From an uncultured Eubacteriales bacterium (lineage in GTDB: Bacteria > Bacillota > Clostridia > Christensenellales > Aristaeellaceae), in assembly GCA_902793325.1 (NCBI GenBank), contig CADBCY010000003.1, positions 30,921-94,920 on the forward strand: a stretch of DNA of 64,000 nucleotides. The letters are read 5' to 3'. The notes below the pieces were generated by a model that was not told the DNA's origin, did not search any database, and worked only from the letters and a program-made list of their open reading frames with translations. Within the stretch, counting starts at the first letter, position 1. Each line of letters opens with the position of its first letter. The position numbers and the translations under genes were made by a program. This document shows positions 15,313 to 23,167 of this stretch, one piece after another.

Positions 15313-18213
15313 TCACACTTTGCCGTCGAGGATCTTCCGCTCGAATTCCTTCGCCGGCAGCGCGGGCGAGAAGTAGTAGCCCTGCACCAGGTGGCAGCCC
15401 GCGTTCCGCAGCAGCGTCAGCTGCTTTTCCGTCTCCACGCCCTCGGCCACCACGGGCACCTTCAGGTATCTCGCAATGTCCACGATCAGCTCCACGAGGC
15501 GGAAGTCCTTCTCGTTGCGCTCGATGTGCTGGATGAAGGCGATGTCCATTTTCAGCACGTCGATCGGCATGGAGGAGAGCATGTTCAGCGACGAATAGCC
15601 GGAGCCGAAGTCGTCCATCTCGATCTGATAGCCCTTTCCGCGCAGCTCCCCGATGACCCGGATCAGGTGGTCGGCGTTCTCGGTGTAGGCGGACTCGGTC
15701 ACCTCCAGCTTGAGGTCGGCGCGGTCCAGCGCGTATTGGGCCACCAGGCCGTCCAGCGTCTCGATCAGCGTCGGGTCGAACACGTCCACGCGGGAGAGGT
15801 TCACCGACACCGGCAGCACCACGCCGCGCCTGTCGCGCCAGGCGGCGATCTGGCGGGCGGCCTCCGCCCAGACGTAGTTGTCCAGCGCGCTGATCTGGCC
15901 GCTCCGCTCGAACAGCGGGATGAAGTCGGTCGGGGAGATGATGCCCAGCTCCGGGTGCCGCCAGCGCACCAGCGCCTCGGCGCTGTTCAGCTTCGGCGGA
16001 TCGCACTGGATGTCGAACTTGGGCTGGTAGTACACCTCCAGCTCGCCGTGCTCCAGCGCGCGGCCGAGGTCGTTCAGGAGGCGCTGGTTGAGCGCGTCGT
16101 GGCGGCGCAGCTCCTCGTCGTACACCACGAGGCGGGACTTGTAGTCCCCGCGCGCCATGCTGCACGCCGACCACGCCCGGTCGAACATGTCCTCCGGCGG
16201 CATGCCCGGCTGCCAGGGCATGACGCCCATGCGCAGCCGGATGTCCGCGCTCTGGAACTCCGTGTTGACCAGGGACTGGAAGCGGTCGAGCAGCCTGACG
16301 TAGCTCTCCTGCTTGACGCAGTAGATGTTGAAGAAGTCGCCCTCCATGCGGGCGGCGATGCCATGCGTTTCGCGGAGGAAGTCCTCGATCCCGCCGCCCA
16401 GTCTGCGGAGCACCTCGTCGCCGAAGGCGCGCCCGTTCAGCGTGTTCAGCGCGTGGAAGTGCTCGATGTTCATGACGATGGCGTCCATGGGCTCGTCGGG
16501 ATGCCCGCGGTGGATCTGGTTGGCGTACACCATGAAGAAGCTCCGGTTGTACAGCTGCGTCAGGTTGTCGCGCTCCGCCTCGGAGATGATCTGCCGGCCC
16601 TTGCTCGCCTTGGTCTCCGCCCGCAGGCTCCACAGCAGCAGCAGCAGGATCACGGAGATGATGATGGCGATGGTGGCCACCACGTAACCCAGGTTGTCGC
16701 GAAGGTAGTCCCTGAAGGTGACCCTGTCGGCGCTGAAGGAGTAGTTGGTCAGCGACGAGTTGACCGCCGCTTCCGGCATGAGGCGGCTGATCTTGTTGAG
16801 GATCGAATACAGGCAGTCGTCCTCGCGCCGCACGGCGAAGGACAGGTCCATGCTCTCGCCGGTGGCGAGCGTGGAGAGCTTGTACTTCTCGCACAGGTCG
16901 CTCATGCGGTTGAGGCGGTAATTGCTCACCAGCACGCAGTCCGCATCGCCGGAGGCGACCGCCCGGGTGGCGGACAGGCTGTCCTCAAAGTACACCGGCT
17001 GCCAGTTGGGGAAGTAATCCATCAGGAAGGTCTCGGCGTTGGGGTTGCTCCGGTTGACGGCGACGACGAGCTCCCGGTCGGGGGAGATGCCCTGCTGATC
17101 GGCGGTCCGGACCGCCGCGTACATCTCCGTATTCACGAAGGGGTCCGTGACGATGACGCCCAGCTTCTCGCCGTCGTAGGCGCTGAGCGTTACCGGGAAC
17201 AGGCAGTCGATCTCGCCGTCGCCGAGGGCCTTCAGGGCGGCCTCGGTGGTATCGAAGGCGCGGGTCTCGAAGCTGAGCTCCGCGTTCTTCTCGCTCGTCT
17301 CCGCAAACGCCAGGATGTCCGACAGCGCGCCGGTGAGGGACTGCGTCGCCCCGTCCAGGCCGCAGAAGGGGAGGTAGTCGTCCCGGTAGCCCACGCGGAT
17401 CACGCCGTGGCCGGAGAGCCAGTTCTTTTCGTCCGGGGTGAGGAAGCTGTTGACCGCGACCGCCTTGTTGAACTTCTCCGTCATCTGCTGGTTGAAGTCC
17501 CGGTTGTCCTCCAGGATGCGGTTCATGGCGACGTCCAGGTCCTGCTTCAGGTCCGGGCGGTTTTTGTTGATGCCGAAGTAGGAATCCGCCGCGCCGACCT
17601 TGCACACGGGCACCACGTCGGCCTTTCGGCCGTAGGTGTCCAGGGTCACCAGCACGTCGATCTCGCCGCGCGCCAGCATTTCCAGCAGCTCGGGCGTCTT
17701 CTCCGTCAGCTCCACGACCTCCGGGTGCACGTCGTGGTTCTTCGCCCAGTCGATGAACATCTGCTCCTGGACGGTGTTCTTGTTGACGCCGACCCGCTTG
17801 CCGTTGAAGGTGGAGAAATCATCGGGGCTGATTTCGGTGTTGTCGGGCGAGATGAAGGCGTGGTAGTCCTCCGAGCCCATGGCTTCGGCGGAATACAGGA
17901 TCTTCTGCGCGCGCTCCTCGGTGTAGGATACGTCGCTGAGCAGGTCGATCTCCCCGGCCACCAGCTTCTCGAACAGCTCCGACCAGCTCCCCTCCACGTA
18001 CTCGTAGGTCCAGCCGGTGAAGGTGGCGACGCGCTGCTGGTACTCGTAGCCGTATCCCGAGCGCCTTCCGAACGCATCCGTCCGGTGGAAGGCCGATTCG
18101 TACCATCCGACGCGAACGGTCTTCTTCTCCCGCGTCGACGCCTGCGCGGCGAGCGATACTGCGAGCGCCGACACCAGCAGAAGACACAGCAGAATCGTCA
18201 TCAGCTTTTTCAT
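15313..18213 (-). CDS. Extracytoplasmic-sensor GGDEF-EAL protein (c-di-GMP phosphodiesterase)
   Basis: A 966-residue protein. Order: signal sequence/anchor (1-28), two tandem SBP_bac_3-type periplasmic binding domains (about 30-250, starting VRVGWYESAFH, and 265-500, starting IRVGYRDDYLPFC), a membrane helix (about 520-545), a GGDEF domain (about 565-705) and an EAL domain (about 720-955). The GGDEF signature is degenerate (MEGDFFNIY), so cyclase activity is unlikely. EAL motifs are intact (SAEALVRW, DDFGSGYSS, EVTES), so it should hydrolyse c-di-GMP in response to a small ligand such as an amino acid. GGAGGCTCCCC precedes ATG at 18213, chosen over an upstream in-frame start that would precede the signal peptide. 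A partner cyclase with intact GGEEF lies at 51986-53071. Confidence 0.9.
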   Translation of the reverse strand: MKKLMTILLCLLLVSALAVSLAAQASTREKKTVRVGWYESAFHRTDAFGRRSGYGYEYQQRVATFTGWTYEYVEGSWSELFEKLVAGEIDLLSDVSYTEERAQKILYSAEAMGSEDYHAFISPDNTEISPDDFSTFNGKRVGVNKNTVQEQMFIDWAKNHDVHPEVVELTEKTPELLEMLARGEIDVLVTLDTYGRKADVVPVCKVGAADSYFGINKNRPDLKQDLDVAMNRILEDNRDFNQQMTEKFNKAVAVNSFLTPDEKNWLSGHGVIRVGYRDDYLPFCGLDGATQSLTGALSDILAFAETSEKNAELSFETRAFDTTEAALKALGDGEIDCLFPVTLSAYDGEKLGVIVTDPFVNTEMYAAVRTADQQGISPDRELVVAVNRSNPNAETFLMDYFPNWQPVYFEDSLSATRAVASGDADCVLVSNYRLNRMSDLCEKYKLSTLATGESMDLSFAVRREDDCLYSILNKISRLMPEAAVNSSLTNYSFSADRVTFRDYLRDNLGYVVATIAIIISVILLLLLWSLRAETKASKGRQIISEAERDNLTQLYNRSFFMVYANQIHRGHPDEPMDAIVMNIEHFHALNTLNGRAFGDEVLRRLGGGIEDFLRETHGIAARMEGDFFNIYCVKQESYVRLLDRFQSLVNTEFQSADIRLRMGVMPWQPGMPPEDMFDRAWSACSMARGDYKSRLVVYDEELRRHDALNQRLLNDLGRALEHGELEVYYQPKFDIQCDPPKLNSAEALVRWRHPELGIISPTDFIPLFERSGQISALDNYVWAEAARQIAAWRDRRGVVLPVSVNLSRVDVFDPTLIETLDGLVAQYALDRADLKLEVTESAYTENADHLIRVIGELRGKGYQIEMDDFGSGYSSLNMLSSMPIDVLKMDIAFIQHIERNEKDFRLVELIVDIARYLKVPVVAEGVETEKQLTLLRNAGCHLVQGYYFSPALPAKEFERKILDGKV

Positions 18214-18266
18214 GGGGAGCCTCCTCGGAAGCGACTGCTTCGCGTAACAAGGAAATAACACAGCAT

Positions 18267-18295
18267 ATTATACCAGATACATGCAATTTTGTCTA
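18267..18295 (-). promoter_or_regulatory. Promoter for the GGDEF-EAL gene
   Basis: On the minus strand TAGACA (18290-18295), 17-base spacer, TATAAT (18267-18272), about 54 bp before the ATG at 18213, in a locally AT-rich stretch. Confidence 0.65.
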
Positions 18296-18400
18296 CCAAA
18301 ATTAATTCGATGGGCCAATATTGTTAAGGATGCGTTCCCTGCGGCGACGACGCGCGGCCCGGAAACCGCCCGCACGGGCGCGCGTGCCGGCGGCAAGGGC

Positions 18401-18428
18401 TTGCATTTTTCGCCGTTTTCGCTATAAT
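18401..18428 (+). promoter_or_regulatory. Promoter for the riboswitch-controlled importer
   Basis: TTGCAT (18401-18406), 16-base spacer, TATAAT (18423-18428), directly upstream of the cobalamin riboswitch. Confidence 0.65.
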
Positions 18429-18444
18429 TGAGAATGAAAACTGA

Positions 18445-18620
18445 ACAGGCCGACGCAAGAGGAAGACGGGTGAGAATCCCGCACAAGGGCGTTGCTGTAT
18501 TTGCGGAGCGAAGCTTCATGGTCGCATCGCGACCGGTCACTGGACGGGAAACCCTGCGCACGGGCGGCGCGGGGCGCGTCCGGGAAGGCGAGGCGGAGCG
18601 TCGAGGCATAAGTCAGAAAA
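18445..18620 (+). ncRNA. Cobalamin (B12) riboswitch
   Basis: The leader carries the expected ordered landmarks of the cobalamin aptamer: AAGAGGAAGACGGGTGAGAA with a pairing CCCG, a later CACTGG, then CCGGGAAGGCGAGGCGGAG and the closing AAGTCAGAA (ending near 18620). These correspond to the conserved core and B12-box region. About 80 bases separate it from the substrate-binding protein start and include GC inverted repeats that could form the expression platform. It should switch off the downstream ABC importer when cobalamin is abundant, which identifies the importer substrate as a corrinoid. Confidence 0.88.
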
Positions 18621-18702
18621 CAATTTGCGGCGGTCGTGCCGGCGACGGCACAGTTTTCCATTACAGTCGCCGCGCTTTCCGGCGAAGAAGGAGTGGTATC
18701 CC

Positions 18703-19671
18703 ATGAAGAAACTCGTATCCCTGTTGCTCGTCTGCCTGCTCGCCCTGTCGATGGCCGCCATGGCCGAAACGCAGTACCCCGTCGCCTGGTCCCAGAACCT
18801 CGACGGCAACGACTACGACTTCTCCGTCGACGCCGCGCCCGCGAAGGCCGTGTCGATGTCCCAGGCCACCACGGAAATGATGCTGGCCCTGGGCCTGGCC
18901 GACAGGATGGCCGGCACCGCGTTCCTGGAGGAGGAAATCTACGAGCCCCTCGCCGAGGCCTACGCCAGCGTGCCCGTGCTGGCCGAGAAGTGGCCCTCCT
19001 ACGAGGTGTTCATGGAGGCCGCGCCGGACTTCACCACCGGCTGGGCGGTGCCCTTCACCCAGCGCGCCATTCCCGCCGCGGACATCGTGGCCCAGAACGT
19101 GCCGATCTTCGTGCCGGAATCCATGCTGCGCACCGACGCCACGCTGGACACGCTGTTCGACGACCTGCTGATGTACGGCAGGATCTTCGACGCGCAGGAC
19201 GCCGCCGAGGCCTACGTCGCCGCCGAGAAGGAGAAGCTGGCCGCCGTGCAGGCGAAGCTGGAGGGCCTGCCGGAGGTGACCTGCTTCATCTATGACTCCA
19301 CCGACGAGGACGACCAGATCTACACCGCCTTCGAGGGCTACACCACCAACCTGCTCAAGCTCATCGGCGCGAACAACATCCTCTCCGGCAAGGGCGTGGA
19401 CAAGACCTGGGACTACGCCGGCTGGGAGACCGTGCTGGCCGAGAACCCGCAGTACATCATCATCTGCGACTACTCCACCTCCATCCGCAACACCGACGAC
19501 TTCGACGCCAAGGTGGAGAACCTCAAGTCCAACCCCGCGCTTCAGGACCTGGACGCCGTGAAGAACGGCAACTTCGTGCGCGTGCGGCTGTCCGAGATCT
19601 GCCCCGGCGTGCGCAGCGTGGACGCGCTGGTGCGGCTGGCCGAGGAGATCCACGGCGTGGAAATTGAATAA
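18703..19671 (+). CDS. btuF: Corrinoid ABC importer, substrate-binding protein
   Basis: A 322-residue class III (BtuF/FhuD/FepB-like) periplasmic binding protein: signal peptide 1-22 (MKKLVSLLLVCLLALSMAAMAE), N-terminal lobe with VSMSQATTEMMLALGLADRM, long linker helix, C-terminal lobe ending ICPGVRSVDALVRLAEEIHG. The riboswitch upstream points to cobalamin or another corrinoid; iron-siderophore binding is the alternative for this fold. Cleavage appears to be signal-peptidase-I type (A-M-A) with no lipobox, unusual for a monoderm binding protein. GAAGGAGTGGTATCCC precedes ATG. The permease follows after 52 bp. Confidence 0.8.
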   Translation: MKKLVSLLLVCLLALSMAAMAETQYPVAWSQNLDGNDYDFSVDAAPAKAVSMSQATTEMMLALGLADRMAGTAFLEEEIYEPLAEAYASVPVLAEKWPSYEVFMEAAPDFTTGWAVPFTQRAIPAADIVAQNVPIFVPESMLRTDATLDTLFDDLLMYGRIFDAQDAAEAYVAAEKEKLAAVQAKLEGLPEVTCFIYDSTDEDDQIYTAFEGYTTNLLKLIGANNILSGKGVDKTWDYAGWETVLAENPQYIIICDYSTSIRNTDDFDAKVENLKSNPALQDLDAVKNGNFVRVRLSEICPGVRSVDALVRLAEEIHGVEIE

Positions 19672-19723
19672 CCGACGGAAGTGATTTACGGCCTGCGGGG
19701 TCTCTCCCGCGGGCCGCTTTGCA

Positions 19724-20755
19724 ATGCCTATGCTGAGAAGATACTATCGTGGCCTGATTTGCCTGGGGCTGCTGGTCCTGCTGTGCGCCACGGCGTTCGG
19801 CTCGCTGTTCCGGGGCGCGGCGTCGCTGTCGCGCGGCGACGTGCTGGACGCGCTGCGGGCGCTGATTTCCGGGGTCGAAGCCGCGAACCGCAACCTCTAC
19901 AACCTGGTCGTGCAGGTCAGGCTGCCCCGGGTGTGCCTGTGCGTGCTGGCCGGGGCGGTGCTGAGCATCGTGGGCATACTGATGCAGACCCTCACCGGCA
20001 ACCCGCTGGCGGAGCCCTACGTGCTGGGCGTGTCCTCGGGGGCCAGCGCGGGCGCGGCGGGCGCCATCGTGTTCCGGTGGTTCGCCTTCCTGCCCGCCGG
20101 GCGGGTGGTGTTCTCGGCCTTCGTGGGCAGCTTCGTCGCCATCGCGCTGGTGGTGGCGCTGCAGGGGAAGAGCACCAGCCCCGTGCGGCTCGTGCTGACG
20201 GGCATGGGCGTGTCGGCCTTCTTCCAGGCGGCCACGACGCTCATCATCTATTCCTCGAACAACGAGGCCCAGGCGCGTTCGGCGCAGTACTGGCTGACGG
20301 GCTCGTTCTCCGGCAGCAACTGGTCGGACGTGCGGGTGACGCTGGCCGCGCTGGTGGTGCTGCTGGTCGCCTGCCGCCTGCTGGAGAAGGAGCTGGACCT
20401 CATGCTGCTGGGGCAGGACGCCGCGGCGCAGTCGGGCATGAACGTGCGGGCGATGCAGCTTGCGCTGATCCTGCTGTCGGCGCTGGCGGTGTCGGTGGTG
20501 GTGTCGGTGTCCGGCCTGGTGGGCTTCGTGGGGCTCATCATACCGCACATCATGCGCCGGGCGGTGGATACCGCCCATCGCCGGCTGGTGATCTCCTCGG
20601 CGCTGGCGGGCGGGTGCTTTCTGAACCTGGCGGATACCGTCGCGCGCACGGCCTTCGCGCCCCAGGAAATGCCCATCGGCGTGATGACCGCGTTCATCGG
20701 CGCGCCGGTGTTCATACTGATGATCCGGAGGATCTATCATGAGAATCGAGGTTGA
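19724..20755 (+). CDS. btuC: Corrinoid ABC importer, permease
   Basis: A 343-residue FecCD/BtuC-type permease with about ten membrane helices. Diagnostic segments are VRLPRVCLCVLAGAVLSIVG, QTLTGNPLAEPYVLGVSSGAS (the canonical N-P-L-A-x-P-x-x-L-G-x-x-x-G-A), and GFVGLIIPHIMRR near the C terminus, the coupling helix that contacts the ATPase. The start is either ATG at 19724 or 19730; neither has a strong ribosome site. The end overlaps the ATPase gene by 17 bp, implying translational coupling. With its neighbours it forms a BtuFCD-like importer under the B12 riboswitch. Confidence 0.88.
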   Translation: MPMLRRYYRGLICLGLLVLLCATAFGSLFRGAASLSRGDVLDALRALISGVEAANRNLYNLVVQVRLPRVCLCVLAGAVLSIVGILMQTLTGNPLAEPYVLGVSSGASAGAAGAIVFRWFAFLPAGRVVFSAFVGSFVAIALVVALQGKSTSPVRLVLTGMGVSAFFQAATTLIIYSSNNEAQARSAQYWLTGSFSGSNWSDVRVTLAALVVLLVACRLLEKELDLMLLGQDAAAQSGMNVRAMQLALILLSALAVSVVVSVSGLVGFVGLIIPHIMRRAVDTAHRRLVISSALAGGCFLNLADTVARTAFAPQEMPIGVMTAFIGAPVFILMIRRIYHENRG

Positions 20756-21488
20756 CGCGCTGTCCTTCTCCGCGGGGAGGAAGCGCATACTGAACGGCGT
20801 CAGCGCCCGGTTCGGGGACCGCGGGATCCACGGCATCATCGGGCCCAACGGCAGCGGCAAGACAACGCTGCTCCGGCACCTGTACCGGCAGTACCCCGCG
20901 AACGGACACATCCGCGTCGACGGCGCGCCCATCGAACAGATCCCCCGGCGGCAGTATGCGCGCCGGGTCGCCGTGATGATGCAGCTGCAGAGCTTCGCGG
21001 AGTCCGAGCTGCGGGTGGCGGAGGTGGTGCGGACCGGCCGCTACCCCTACAAGAAGATCATGCTGCCCTACGACCGCGAGGACGAGGCGCTGCTCGACCG
21101 GGCGCTCCGCGAGACCGCCATGGACGCGCTGCGGGACCGGCGCGTGTGCACCCTCAGCGGCGGCGAGCTGCAGCGGGTGATGTTCGCCCGGTGCCTGGTC
21201 CAGCAGCCGGAGGTGATCCTGCTGGACGAGCCGACGAACCACCTGGATATCCAGTACCGCGTGGAGCTGATGAAGCGCCTGCGCCGGTTCGACGGCATGG
21301 CGATCCTGACGCTGCACGATTTGAACCTGGCCGCGCGCTACTGCGACGACATCCTGCTGATGAAGGACGGCGCGATCCTCGCCGCGGGGACGCCGGGCGA
21401 GATCCTCACGCCCGCGCGCATCGAGCGCGCGTTCGGCATCCGCGTCGATGTCTTTGAGGCGGAGGGAAGGATCTGCGTCGGCGTGTGA
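20739..21488 (+). CDS. btuD: Corrinoid ABC importer, ATP-binding protein
   Basis: A 249-residue ABC ATPase: Walker A GPNGSGKTT (35-43), Q-loop at MMQLQSFAES, signature LSGGELQRVMFA (about 138-149), Walker B VILLDEPTNHLD (about 158-169) and switch H in LTLHDLN. The family is BtuD/FhuC/FecE. It drives uptake through the adjacent permease. The ATG at 20739 lies inside the end of the permease gene. The only other large features downstream are a promoter and leader for the purine operon, so the importer operon ends here. Confidence 0.9.
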   Translation: MRIEVDALSFSAGRKRILNGVSARFGDRGIHGIIGPNGSGKTTLLRHLYRQYPANGHIRVDGAPIEQIPRRQYARRVAVMMQLQSFAESELRVAEVVRTGRYPYKKIMLPYDREDEALLDRALRETAMDALRDRRVCTLSGGELQRVMFARCLVQQPEVILLDEPTNHLDIQYRVELMKRLRRFDGMAILTLHDLNLAARYCDDILLMKDGAILAAGTPGEILTPARIERAFGIRVDVFEAEGRICVGV

Positions 21489-21549
21489 CGCGGGGCCGAA
21501 GCGGCGGCAGACATACGCGATCCCGGGCGCTCCCGATGTAAAATATACG

Positions 21550-21578
21550 TTGCAAAAGGGGGCGTCTTTTGTTATAAT
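21550..21578 (+). promoter_or_regulatory. Promoter of the purine-catabolism gene run
   Basis: TTGCAA (21550-21555), 17-base spacer, TATAAT (21573-21578). It is the only convincing promoter seen before guanine deaminase, and the gaps between most downstream genes are short. It may therefore drive much of 21,769-40,901. Confidence 0.7.
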
Positions 21579-21584
21579 GCTTAT

Positions 21585-21768
21585 AGGCTTTCAGGGTGCG
21601 GCGCGCGGCGTCGAAGGGCGGGGAACGCTTCGTTCCCGGCGGCTTCGAGGGCCCGGACGGCCGCGCCTGTCTTGCGAAAGGCTTCCCTGCCCGCGCCGGC
21701 AGAGGGGCCTCTCGTTTCCGGCGGTTTGACGCCTGCCGGAGGGCAGCGGCGGCGAAAGGAACGGCATA
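21585..21768 (+). promoter_or_regulatory. Long structured leader before guanine deaminase
   Basis: About 185 bases lie between the promoter and the TTG start. The leader contains a nested hairpin: outer TCGAAG / CTTCGA arms enclose GGGAACG-CTT-CGTTCCC. A second GC-rich region follows near CCTGCCGGAGGGCAG. It does not match the purine, xanthine (NMT1) or molybdenum-cofactor aptamers as I know them. A regulatory leader or an undescribed aptamer are both possible; GC-rich spacer DNA is the null explanation. Confidence 0.4.
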
Positions 21769-23067
21769 TTGGACAGGAACTTTGCAATCAGGGGAATCAT
21801 CTGCTACACGCCCGGGGCGGACGGGCTGGTCGTCCGCGAGAACGCTTACGCCGTGTGCGAGGAAGGCGTCTGCCGGGGCGTGTTTGACGCGCTTCCGGAG
21901 CGCTTCGGGGCGCTGGAGGTCGTCGACTGCACCGACAGGCTGGTGCTGCCCGGGCTGGTGGACCTGCACATCCATGCGCCTCAGTACGCCTACTGCGGCA
22001 CGGGGATGGACTACGAGCTGATGGAATGGCTGGACAGGGTCGCCTTCCCCGAGGAGATGCGGTACGCGGACGCGGACTACGCCGCGAGGGCCTACGGGCT
22101 CTTTGCGCGGAGCCTGAAGCAAAGCGCCACCACGCGTGCGGTCGTGTTCGGCACCCTTCACGTTCAGGCCACGCTCCTGCTGATGGACTGCATGGAGCAG
22201 AGCGGGCTGGTCAGCTATGTGGGCAAGGTGAACATGGACCGGGACGCGCCGCCGGAGCTGACGGAGGAGAGCGCCGAGCGCTCCGCGGCGGACACCCGGC
22301 GGTTCATCCTGGAGAGCGCGCGGCGCAACTACCGCAGGACGAAGCCCATCCTCACGCCCCGGTTCGTGCCCAGTTGCACCGACGCGCTGATGGCGGCGCT
22401 GGGCGGGATCCGCCGGGAGTACGGCCTGCCGGTACAGTCGCACCTCTCGGAGAACCCCGACGAGGTGGCGCTGGTCGGGCGGCTGCAGCCGGAGGCGGCG
22501 TTCTACGGCGACGCCTACGACCGCTTCGGGCTGTTCGGCGACGCCGGCGGGTCCGCGCCCGGCTTGAACACCGTCATGGCGCACTGCGTCTACTCGACGC
22601 CGGAGGAGGTTCAGCGGCTCCTGGACAACGGCGTGTGGGTGGCCCACTGCCCGTCCTCCAACATGAACCTCGGCTCCGGCATCGCGCCGGTGCGCAGGTA
22701 CCTGGAGCGCGGGCTTCGCGTCGGCCTCGGCTCGGACGTGGCCGGCGGGACCACGGAATCCATGTTCCGCGCGGTGACGGACGCCATACAGGTGTCGAAG
22801 CTGTACTGGCGGTACATCGACCGGGAGGCGAAGCCGCTGACGTTCCCGGAGAGCCTCTACCTGGCCACCAAGGGCGGCGGGGCGTTCTTCGGGAAGGTGG
22901 GGAGCTTCGAGGACGGCTATGCCTTCGACGCCGTGGTGCTGGACGATTCCGTCGAGCCGCAGGCGCGCAGGCTGCCGGCCGCGAGCAGGCTCGAGCGGGC
23001 CTTCTACCGGGAGCTCGACAAAAACGGCATCGCGATGAAGTTCGCGGACGGCGAACGGATCCTGTGA
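21769..23067 (+). CDS. guaD: Guanine deaminase
   Basis: A 432-residue amidohydrolase that converts guanine to xanthine and ammonia. Metal-binding HxH is in PGLVDLHIHAPQYAYCGTGMD (H67, H69), the guanine-deaminase form; SQSHLSENPDE-like (VQSHLSENPDEV), MAHCVYST and GLGSDVAGG supply the later His and Asp ligands. The start is a TTG at 21769, chosen because GAAAGGAACGGCATA precedes it and the protein N terminus fits the family. It is the first gene of the purine run and feeds xanthine to the xdh genes that follow 100 bp later. Confidence 0.9.
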   Translation: MDRNFAIRGIICYTPGADGLVVRENAYAVCEEGVCRGVFDALPERFGALEVVDCTDRLVLPGLVDLHIHAPQYAYCGTGMDYELMEWLDRVAFPEEMRYADADYAARAYGLFARSLKQSATTRAVVFGTLHVQATLLLMDCMEQSGLVSYVGKVNMDRDAPPELTEESAERSAADTRRFILESARRNYRRTKPILTPRFVPSCTDALMAALGGIRREYGLPVQSHLSENPDEVALVGRLQPEAAFYGDAYDRFGLFGDAGGSAPGLNTVMAHCVYSTPEEVQRLLDNGVWVAHCPSSNMNLGSGIAPVRRYLERGLRVGLGSDVAGGTTESMFRAVTDAIQVSKLYWRYIDREAKPLTFPESLYLATKGGGAFFGKVGSFEDGYAFDAVVLDDSVEPQARRLPAASRLERAFYRELDKNGIAMKFADGERIL

Positions 23068-23075
23068 CAGACCCG

Positions 23076-23113
23076 CCGCGCAACGGCCGACCCCGGGGGA
23101 GGCCGTTGCGCGG
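23076..23113 (+). repeat. 13-bp perfect inverted repeat between guaD and xdhA
   Basis: CCGCGCAACGGCC (23076-23088) pairs perfectly with GGCCGTTGCGCGG (23101-23113) across a 12-base loop, 9 bp after the guaD stop. No U tract follows, so it may be an mRNA-processing or stabilising stem or a partial terminator that lowers expression of downstream genes. Confidence 0.6.
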
Positions 23114-23167
23114 GGCGCCGGACGCCCGCGGGGGACCGGCGACGACAGAGAAAGGGAGGGACGGCCC

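Noticed and set aside
15391-18258. A 955-codon open frame antisense to the GGDEF-EAL gene
   Set aside because: Same GC-driven shadow; no signal peptide, motifs or ribosome site, while the opposite strand encodes a complete domain series.
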